Shown one piece after another: positions 1 to 4,096 of a stretch of 5,570 nucleotides of DNA (the stretch's first letter is position 1; each line of letters starts with the position of its first letter). Location of the stretch: contig CABUTL010000109.1 of NCBI GenBank assembly GCA_902494375.1, positions 1-5,570 on the forward strand. Direction: 5' to 3'. Position numbers and translations under genes: made by a program. The stretch is from an uncultured Collinsella sp. Its GTDB lineage: Bacteria > Actinomycetota > Coriobacteriia > Coriobacteriales > Coriobacteriaceae. The notes beneath the pieces were generated by a model, which saw only the letters and a list, made by a program, of their open reading frames with translations, did not search any database and was not told the origin of the DNA.

Positions 1-690
1 CGCCATGTGGACGTCCAGCTGGTCGACGGCGAGAGCCTCGACGAGCAGAATGTCTCCGAGGTTCTGGGCGACGCCTCGGGCATCCTGGTCCCCGGCGGCT
101 TTGGCAAGCGCGCCCTGGAGGGCAAGATCCTCGCGGCCGAGTTTGCCCGTGAGCACAAGATTCCGTATCTGGGCATTTGCCTGGGTATGCAGGTGGCCGT
201 GTGCGAGTTCGCCCGCAACGTCGTCGGCCTTGCCGGCGCCAGCTCCTCCGAGTTCGATCCGGACGGCCCGTTTAGCGTCATCGATCTGATGAGCTCGCAG
301 GAGGACGTGACCGAGAAGGGCGGCACCATGCGCCTGGGCGCCTATCCGTGCAAGCTCGCCGCCGATACCCTTGCTCGCGAGGCATATGGCGAGGAGCTCG
401 TCTACGAGCGTCACCGTCATCGCTTTGAGTTCAACAACGCCTTCCGTGACCAGCTCGAGGACGCCGGCTTGGTTATCTCGGGTCTGTCGCCCGACGAGCG
501 CCTGGTCGAGATGGTCGAGCTGCCGCGCGACGTGCATCCGTGGTATGTGGCAACCCAGGCTCATCCCGAGTTCAAGAGCCGCCCGACCAACCCGCAGCCG
601 CTGTTCCGCGAGTTCGTGCGCGCTTCGATCGGCCAGCACGAGGGTGTCGACCGTCTGCAGGTGACGCCCATGAACCTCGCTACGGACTAA
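1..690 (+). CDS. pyrG: CTP synthase, C-terminal glutamine amidotransferase domain (5' partial)
   Basis: CTP synthase makes CTP from UTP, ATP and glutamine in the cytoplasm, the last step of de novo pyrimidine nucleotide synthesis. Frame 1 is open from the first base to TAA at 688-690, giving 229 residues. The N-terminal synthetase domain and part of the glutaminase domain lie upstream, since full-length PyrG is roughly 530-550 residues. The class I glutaminase signatures are intact: the oxyanion loop PGGFG (31-35), the nucleophile Cys60 in LGICLGMQ, the family motif [11 protein letters not shown] (135-145), and the catalytic pair His188 and Glu190 in AHPEF. Cys60 here delivers ammonia to the missing synthetase domain. 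The next gene starts 2 nt after the stop, so the two are probably one transcript. The GTG at 7 is simply an internal codon. The identification is very secure; nothing suggests decay. Confidence 0.97.
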   Translation, partial: RHVDVQLVDGESLDEQNVSEVLGDASGILVPGGFGKRALEGKILAAEFAREHKIPYLGICLGMQVAVCEFARNVVGLAGASSSEFDPDGPFSVIDLMSSQEDVTEKGGTMRLGAYPCKLAADTLAREAYGEELVYERHRHRFEFNNAFRDQLEDAGLVISGLSPDERLVEMVELPRDVHPWYVATQAHPEFKSRPTNPQPLFREFVRASIGQHEGVDRLQVTPMNLATD

Positions 691-692
691 GG

Positions 693-1634
693 GTGCCGGC
701 GAATAAGGAACATACCGAAGCTACTCCCTCGTCGCTCGCCGTGGCGGCGGGGGAGTATCTCGATTACCTCGCGGTCGAGCGGGGTTTGGCGCGCAACACG
801 ATTGCGGCCTATCGTCGTGACCTGACGACGTACTGCGCCTATCTGGAGCGGGCGGGTATTGTGTCTTTTGAAGAGGTGACCCGTCAGGTCGTGGAGGGCT
901 TTGTCGCCGACCGTCGCGATGGGGGCTATTCCGATGCCTCGGTGGAGCGTGCGCTTGCGGCCGTGAAGGGCCTACATGCCTTTTTGGTGCGCGATGGGGC
1001 TGTGGCCCAAAATCCAACGGCGGCGTTGCGCCTGCCTAAAAAGGCTGAGCGTTTGCCGGAGTATCTATCGGTGGAGGATGTCTCGGCGCTGCTCGATCAA
1101 GACTTCCCCGAGGGCGAGATGGGCTTGCGCGACCATGCCATCTTGGAAGTGCTCTACGGATGCGGTTTGCGTGTGAGCGAGTTGGTGGGGCTCGATGTGG
1201 GCGATATCCATATCGACGATGGCTTTGTGCTCGTTCGTGGTAAGGGCTCGAAGGAACGCCTGTCCCCGCTGGTAGGAAGCGCGGCGCGAGCTCTGACGCT
1301 TTATGTAACTGAGGGGCGTTCTCGCTTGGCGGCCCATGCCCGCGGAACCGAGACCTCGGCGGTCTTTTTAAATAAGAACGGCCGCCGTCTGTCGCGCCAG
1401 GGCATCCATGCCATCTGTGAGCGCTACGGGCGCCAGGTGGGACTGGTGGGGCTCCATCCCCATACCTTGCGCCACTCCTTTGCCACCCACATGCTCGCGG
1501 GCGGTGCCGACCTGCGTGTGCTGCAGGAGATTTTGGGCCATGCCGATATTTCGACCACGCAGGTCTACACGCATGTCGACCGAACGCAACTGACCGAGGT
1601 CTATCTGGCGGCGCATCCGCTAGCACATCGCTAG
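693..1634 (+). CDS. xerD: Site-specific tyrosine recombinase XerD
   Basis: XerD, normally with XerC, resolves chromosome dimers at the dif site near the terminus during division. The 313-residue product has the usual family length. An N-terminal SAM-like core-binding domain (about 15-105; LDYLAVERGLARNTIAAYRR) precedes the catalytic domain. All six catalytic residues are visible: Arg160 (YGCGLRVSE), Lys184 (GKGSKER), His257 and Arg260 (HTLRH), His283 (GHADIS) and the nucleophile Tyr292 (TTQVYTHV). The GHADISTTQVYTHV box and the C-terminal AAHP ending favour XerD over XerC, although the subfamily call is less certain than the family. The start chosen is GTG 693, 2 nt after the pyrG stop; translational coupling is likely because no well-spaced Shine-Dalgarno is seen. 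An ATG at 540 would extend it 51 codons into pyrG with low-complexity sequence and is unlikely. A terminator-like hairpin follows 31 nt after the stop. Confidence 0.93.
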   Translation: MPANKEHTEATPSSLAVAAGEYLDYLAVERGLARNTIAAYRRDLTTYCAYLERAGIVSFEEVTRQVVEGFVADRRDGGYSDASVERALAAVKGLHAFLVRDGAVAQNPTAALRLPKKAERLPEYLSVEDVSALLDQDFPEGEMGLRDHAILEVLYGCGLRVSELVGLDVGDIHIDDGFVLVRGKGSKERLSPLVGSAARALTLYVTEGRSRLAAHARGTETSAVFLNKNGRRLSRQGIHAICERYGRQVGLVGLHPHTLRHSFATHMLAGGADLRVLQEILGHADISTTQVYTHVDRTQLTEVYLAAHPLAHR

Positions 1635-1639
1635 CACCT
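1618..1639 (+). repeat. Short tandem repeat across the xerD stop
   Basis: An 11-nt unit, CGCTAGCAC(A/C)T, occurs twice in tandem at 1618-1628 and 1629-1639 and is followed by a further CGCT. The second copy supplies the TAG stop of xerD (1632-1634). In the first copy TAG is out of frame, so it encodes the last residues. It looks like a small slippage duplication that reshaped the extreme C-terminus. No function is implied. Confidence 0.5.
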
Positions 1640-1650
1640 CGCTGACCTGC

Positions 1651-1664
1651 ATATTTATAAATAT
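1651..1664. repeat. Perfect 14-nt AT-only palindrome
   Basis: ATATTTATAAATAT is its own reverse complement and sits between the xerD stop and the long hairpin, in an otherwise GC-rich genome. It could be an A/T flank of the hairpin element, an easily melted patch or a protein site. The palindrome is seen directly; any role is unknown. Confidence 0.45.
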
Positions 1665-1665
1665 T

Positions 1666-1738
1666 AAATGGGACGGGCCCCAGATTGCCGAGACGCACTT
1701 TTGCGCGCATGGGCAATCTGGGGCCCCGTCCCATTTTT
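1666..1738 (+). terminator. Long hairpin ending in T5, probable terminator of pyrG-xerD
   Basis: The left arm (1666-1689) and right arm (1712-1736) are complementary over 24 base pairs with one bulged C within the CCCC of 1724-1727. The loop is 22 nt, inside which CGCA (1694-1697) can pair with TGCG (1702-1705). Five T residues (1734-1738) overlap the arm end, as in a Rho-independent terminator. The position, 31 nt after xerD and before a new promoter, fits termination. The stem is much longer than most intrinsic terminators need, so this may also be a copy of a dispersed palindromic repeat serving as terminator. The fold is certain; the function is inferred. Confidence 0.8.
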
Positions 1739-1898
1739 CGCCAGACACCGACGCGGTGGTGGGCCGTGTGTACCGTGGGCGGGGGAGTTTGGGGGCGATG
1801 TGAACGGCGTGTAAAGGGACGTAAAAATCGCCTCAAGGTCAACTTGAAGGTTGAGGTTCGCGGGCGTGGTTCTACAGGTGGCATCCCGCCGTTGCTGT

Positions 1899-1918
1899 AA
1901 ACACAACATATTGTGTTT
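1899..1918. promoter_or_regulatory. Operator-like inverted repeat AAACACAA-N4-TTGTGTTT
   Basis: Two perfect 8-nt arms (1899-1906 and 1911-1918) flank CATA. The size and symmetry resemble a site for a dimeric repressor, about 100 nt upstream of the predicted mraZ promoter. It is not followed by a clear T-run of its own as a terminator would be, and no start hexamers are obvious next to it. The cognate regulator cannot be named from this window. Confidence 0.4.
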
Positions 1919-1966
1919 TCGAACATATGCTTGGGGGTGTTTTGCAATATATGGTGAGTGGAGTAG

Positions 1967-2013
1967 TGGGGCGGGGTGGGGGAAGGGGTGGGGAAAGGTG
2001 TTGAAAAATGGGG
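1967..2013 (+). promoter_or_regulatory. MraZ-box-like TGGGG direct repeats (putative autoregulatory operator)
   Basis: MraZ in other bacteria binds TGGGN repeats on a 10-bp period upstream of its own gene. Here TGGGG occurs at 1967-1971, 1977-1981, 1989-1993 and 2009-2013. Successive starts are 10, 12 and 20 nt apart, with a degenerate TGTTG at 1999 filling the gap. Weaker TGGTG (1952) and TGGAG (1959) lie just upstream. The last box lies between the -35 and -10 hexamers, so occupancy would block RNA polymerase. Repression of the operon by its first product is the natural inference; the 12-nt step is a departure from strict phasing. Confidence 0.7.
1968..1993 (+). other. G-quadruplex-capable tract in the mraZ upstream region
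   Basis: Five consecutive G runs of at least four (1968-1971, 1973-1976, 1978-1982, 1985-1988, 1990-1993) are separated by loops of 1, 1, 2 and 1 nt on the + (non-template) strand. This matches the strongest class of intramolecular G-quadruplex motif, with four tetrads and very short loops. It ends 7 nt before the predicted -35 hexamer and includes three of the four TGGGG boxes. Folding in vivo is inferred. Confidence 0.6.
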
Positions 2014-2029
2014 CGGTTCCCCATATTAT
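2001..2029 (+). promoter_or_regulatory. Predicted sigma70-type promoter of the mraZ operon
   Basis: TTGAAA (2001-2006) and TATTAT (2024-2029) are separated by exactly 17 nt, so transcription would start near 2036 and leave a leader of about 60 nt before mraZ. The MraZ boxes lie directly upstream and within the spacer. This is the best promoter match in the intergenic region and probably drives mraZ, rsmH, ftsL and ftsI together. Confidence 0.7.
2008..2024. promoter_or_regulatory. Palindrome 1: ATGGGG-CGGTT-CCCCAT in the promoter spacer
   Basis: Six-nt arms flank a 5-nt centre, filling almost exactly the spacer between the -35 and -10 hexamers. Its left arm contains the last TGGGG box. The core GGGGyGGTTCCCC recurs in palindrome 2. 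It may be a repressor operator. Confidence 0.5.
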
Positions 2030-2044
2030 TAATGACGTCGACAA

Positions 2045-2061
2045 GCGGGGTGGTTCCCCGC
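2045..2061 (+). promoter_or_regulatory. Palindrome 2: GCGGGG-TGGTT-CCCCGC in the mraZ leader
   Basis: Six-nt GC-only arms flank TGGTT, sharing the core GGGGyGGTTCCCC with palindrome 1; the centres are 37 bp apart. If transcription starts near 2036 this forms a stable leader hairpin at about +10, or it acts in DNA as a second operator half. It ends 25 nt before the Shine-Dalgarno, so it does not mask it directly. Confidence 0.5.
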
Positions 2062-2086
2062 GTACGTGCCATCTGAGTAACCGAGG

Positions 2087-2092
2087 GGAGGG
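2087..2092 (+). promoter_or_regulatory. Ribosome binding site of mraZ
   Basis: GGAGGG ends 5 nt before ATG 2098, a strong Shine-Dalgarno. It favours ATG 2098 over the in-frame ATG at 2104, which would be 11 nt away. Confidence 0.8.
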
Positions 2093-2097
2093 CGCAC

Positions 2098-2532
2098 ATG
2101 GGAATGACTGGTGCATACGAGCGCAATCTCGATGCAAAAGGTCGTCTGTCCCTGCCTGCACCCCTTCGCGAGGAGCTTGGAGAACACGTTCGCGTGTTCA
2201 AAGCCCTGGATGTCGATGCTCTGTACGTGTTCTCTGCCGAGGCCTTCGATAAGTGGGTCGAAGGACTCTTCGCGGGTCGTGAGGGCCACGAGGGTTTTAA
2301 CCCGCGTGACATTAATGACCAGAAGCTCATGAGGGCGATCAACAAGCGCACCACGTCGATGGATGTGGACAGTGCCGGTCGTATCGGTCTTTCCGAGTCT
2401 CTCCGCAAACAGGCGAACCTCGACCGCGAGGTCACGGTTGTGGGCAACTACGACCACCTTGAGGTTTGGGATCGCGCCGCGGCCGATGAGGACGATGACG
2501 ATGAGGCCCTGCTGGACCTCTTCTTCTCGTAA
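2098..2532 (+). CDS. mraZ: Transcriptional regulator MraZ
   Basis: MraZ is a nucleoid-associated DNA-binding protein of the SpoVT/AbrB fold that opens the dcw cluster and represses it in the species studied. The 144 residues match the family length. Two tandem swapped-hairpin domains are visible, each with the DxxGR signature: Asp12 to Arg16 in LDAKGRLSLP, and Asp91 to Arg95 in VDSAGRIGLS. The second copy has GLSESLR where the first has SLPAPLR, losing the proline. GNYDHLEVWD (116-125) is the typical end of the second domain. A strongly acidic tail follows (about 130-136, DEDDDDE), before a hydrophobic LLDLFF end. TGGGG boxes upstream fit autoregulation. rsmH begins 20 nt after the stop. The call is very secure. 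Confidence 0.96.
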   Translation: MGMTGAYERNLDAKGRLSLPAPLREELGEHVRVFKALDVDALYVFSAEAFDKWVEGLFAGREGHEGFNPRDINDQKLMRAINKRTTSMDVDSAGRIGLSESLRKQANLDREVTVVGNYDHLEVWDRAAADEDDDDEALLDLFFS

Positions 2533-2552
2533 GGGCAAGGCACGGGTAACGG

Positions 2553-3518
2553 ATGGAGCGTGGGATCTTGACACAAGAATATCGGCATGAACCTGTCATG
2601 CTCGGCGAAGTGCTTGAGTCGCTGCGGCTAAAGAGCGGCTCCGTTGTCTGCGATTGCACCCTTGGCGGTGCCGGCCATTCGGTAAAGATGGCCGCGCAGG
2701 TGGGGGAGACGGGCCTTTTGCTCGGCGTCGATCAGGACGACATGGCCCTCGAGGCCGCTGGCGCCCGTCTGGACCGCGAGGTTCCCGGCGTTCCGCATCA
2801 GCTGCTGAAGGGCAACTTCGGCGACTTGGACGAGCTGCTTTGCTCGGCCGAGGTGCCCGGGGTCGATGGCTTCCTGTTCGATTTGGGCGTTTCGTCACCG
2901 CAACTCGATATCCCTGGCAGGGGCTTTTCGTATAACGAGGACGCCCCATTGGACATGCGGATGGATCCGGGTAATAACACCTTAAACGCAGCTGAGGTCA
3001 TCAACACCTATAACGAACACGACCTCGCCCGGATTCTACGCGTCTACGGCGAAGAGAAGTTCGCCTCGCAGATCGCGCGCGAGATCGTGCGCCGCCGCGA
3101 GCAAGAACCGATCGAAACCACCGGCCAATTTGTCGAGATCATCAAGGCGGGTATCCCGGCTGCCGCTCGTCGGCATGGTGGACACCCGGCCAAGAAAAGT
3201 TTCCAGGCCATTCGCATCGAGGTCAATCACGAGCTCGATGTGCTCGAACGAGGGCTTGATGCCGCCACCAGGTGGCTCAACCCGGGCGGACGTATCTGCG
3301 TCATCTCGTATCACTCGCTCGAGGACCGTATCGTAAAGAACCACTTTAAGGAGATGAGCCAGGGGTGCACGTGTCCGCCGGAGATTCCGGTGTGCGTGTG
3401 CGGCAACGTGCCGATACTCAAGGTCATCACCCGCAAACCCTTGGTTGCCCAGCCTGATGAGGTTGAGCGCAACCCTCGGGCGAGATCAGCCAAAATCCGC
3501 GTGGCGCAGCGTCTGTAG
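2553..3518 (+). CDS. rsmH: 16S rRNA (cytosine(1402)-N(4))-methyltransferase RsmH
   Basis: RsmH (MraW) uses S-adenosylmethionine to methylate N4 of C1402 in the 16S rRNA decoding centre. The 321-residue product has the full family layout: HEPVML near the N-terminus, the SAM-binding loop CDCTLGGAGHS (33-43; the third glycine of the usual GGGGH is Ala40), GVDQDD, FDLGVSSPQLD, RGFSYNEDAPLDMRMD, RIEVNHEL, SYHSLEDRIVK (252-262) and a final NPRARSAKIRVAQR. The C-terminal region holds four cysteines (272, 274, 281, 283) in CTC-N6-CVC, a possible metal or structural site. ATG 2553 lacks a well-placed Shine-Dalgarno. An in-frame TTG at 2568, with GGAG 9 nt before it, would give a 316-residue protein starting TQEYRHEPV and is a real alternative. 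It follows mraZ by 20 nt, in the same operon. Confidence 0.95.
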   Translation: MERGILTQEYRHEPVMLGEVLESLRLKSGSVVCDCTLGGAGHSVKMAAQVGETGLLLGVDQDDMALEAAGARLDREVPGVPHQLLKGNFGDLDELLCSAEVPGVDGFLFDLGVSSPQLDIPGRGFSYNEDAPLDMRMDPGNNTLNAAEVINTYNEHDLARILRVYGEEKFASQIAREIVRRREQEPIETTGQFVEIIKAGIPAAARRHGGHPAKKSFQAIRIEVNHELDVLERGLDAATRWLNPGGRICVISYHSLEDRIVKNHFKEMSQGCTCPPEIPVCVCGNVPILKVITRKPLVAQPDEVERNPRARSAKIRVAQRL

Positions 3519-3608
3519 GCGCGACCGCGCGATATTGGACCTCCCGCTCGCACCATAAACGAAGCTTAAACACACTACCAACGTACTCGGGATGGGAGGC
3601 GGCATATC
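3519..3608 (+). promoter_or_regulatory. rsmH-ftsL spacer with Shine-Dalgarno and possible masking sequence
   Basis: The 90-nt spacer is the longest gap inside the operon. GGGAGG (3594-3599) is a strong Shine-Dalgarno, 9 nt before ATG 3609. CCTCCC at 3540-3545, within ACCTCCC, is its exact complement 48 nt upstream, so the two could pair and hide the ribosome site. Right after the rsmH stop, CGCG (3520-3523) can pair with CGCG (3528-3531), a weak hairpin without a T-run and so not a terminator. I found no convincing promoter here. Confidence 0.5.
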
Positions 3609-4079
3609 ATGGGCTACAACACTTCAAGCGCAGCACTCGCCTATGATATGAACGCCATGCCCGCCTATCGTGAGACGCCGCAGGCCCCCGTTGCTCCCCG
3701 TGAGCAGCGCACGCCGCGCTTTGATGTCTACACGGGCGCGGGCCGTCAGGCAAACCAGGCGGTAAGCCCGGTTTTCATGAGCGTTCTTAAAACGTTTTGC
3801 ATCATTGCGGCTATCTTCATGACGATCGGCGTCGCCCGCGTGGCGCTCGCCGGCGTTACGGCCCAGGTGCTCAACAGCAACGCCGAGCTTACCAACACGC
3901 TCGAAAAAGCGACCGATGAGAGCTCCGACCTGGAGGTCATGCATTCGGTCTATGGCGCCGACACGCGCATTCGCGACCTTGCGGGCGCTTATGGCATGGT
4001 GGAGCCCAGCGAGAGCGTTACACTTGACTTTTCGCAGGATGCAGCCGCGGGCGCCAACGCGACCGCGACCGCTCAGTAG
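3609..4079 (+). CDS. ftsL: FtsL-type septal division protein (bitopic membrane protein)
   Basis: The gene lies between rsmH and a class B penicillin-binding protein, the standard ftsL slot. The 156-residue product fits FtsL architecture: a cytoplasmic tail of about 54 residues rich in Ala, Pro and Gln, one membrane span (about 56-82, from FMSVLKTFCIIAAIF), then a short extracellular helix (about 86-118) compatible with a leucine-zipper-like coiled coil. IRDLAGAYGMVEPSE (121-135) matches the weakly conserved A-x-x-x-GM-x-x-P element that ends FtsL helices. A low-complexity Ala/Thr tail closes it. FtsL works with FtsB/DivIC and FtsQ/DivIB to activate septal synthesis by FtsW-FtsI. FtsL sequences diverge widely, so position and topology carry much of the call. 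ATG 3609 has GGGAGG 9 nt upstream. Confidence 0.8.
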   Translation: MGYNTSSAALAYDMNAMPAYRETPQAPVAPREQRTPRFDVYTGAGRQANQAVSPVFMSVLKTFCIIAAIFMTIGVARVALAGVTAQVLNSNAELTNTLEKATDESSDLEVMHSVYGADTRIRDLAGAYGMVEPSESVTLDFSQDAAAGANATATAQ

Positions 4080-4096
4080 CAAGACGGTAGCTGAGT

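Larger units (their letters stand above)
1635..2097. other. Non-coding region between xerD and the dcw cluster
   Basis: This 463-nt gap holds no credible gene: open frames on both strands are shadows with Pro/Arg/Gly-biased translations and no recognisable domain. From left to right it holds an AT-only 14-nt palindrome (1651-1664), the long hairpin (1666-1738), and a G-rich stretch with runs at 1761-1763, 1777-1779, 1781-1785 and 1791-1795. Next come a SoxR-like TCAAG-N5-CTTGA dyad (1833-1847) and an AAACACAA/TTGTGTTT inverted repeat (1899-1918). The mraZ control region (about 1952-2092) closes it. Base composition swings sharply from AT-only to G-only blocks. The middle part, 1740-1950, has no assignable function. 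Confidence 0.8.

Noticed and set aside
540..692. ATG 540 as the start of xerD
   Set aside because: It would overlap pyrG by 151 nt and add 51 residues of Pro/Arg-rich sequence with no family counterpart. GTG 693 gives the normal XerD length.
1641..1668. Possible dif-like Xer site next to xerD
   Set aside because: 1658-1668 matches the E. coli XerD arm at about 8 of 11 positions, but the XerC arm matches poorly and the inner symmetry is missing. AT-rich sequence gives such partial matches easily.
1789..1817. Promoter with TTGGGG and TAAAGG at 17-nt spacing
   Set aside because: Both hexamers are weak and no gene or leader follows closely; the pair at 2001-2029 is far better.
1036..1947. 303-codon open frame on the - strand, antisense to xerD and into the intergenic region
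   Set aside because: The translation is Pro/Arg/His-rich low complexity, runs through the terminator hairpin, and opposes a fully intact XerD catalytic domain.
1851..2252. 133-codon open frame on the + strand before and into mraZ
   Set aside because: It crosses the promoter region and overlaps mraZ out of frame; the translation has no domain and no supported start.
1872..2574. Two - strand open frames of 191 and 181 codons antisense to mraZ
   Set aside because: They are antisense to a gene with both SpoVT/AbrB motifs, and neither translation looks like a protein family.
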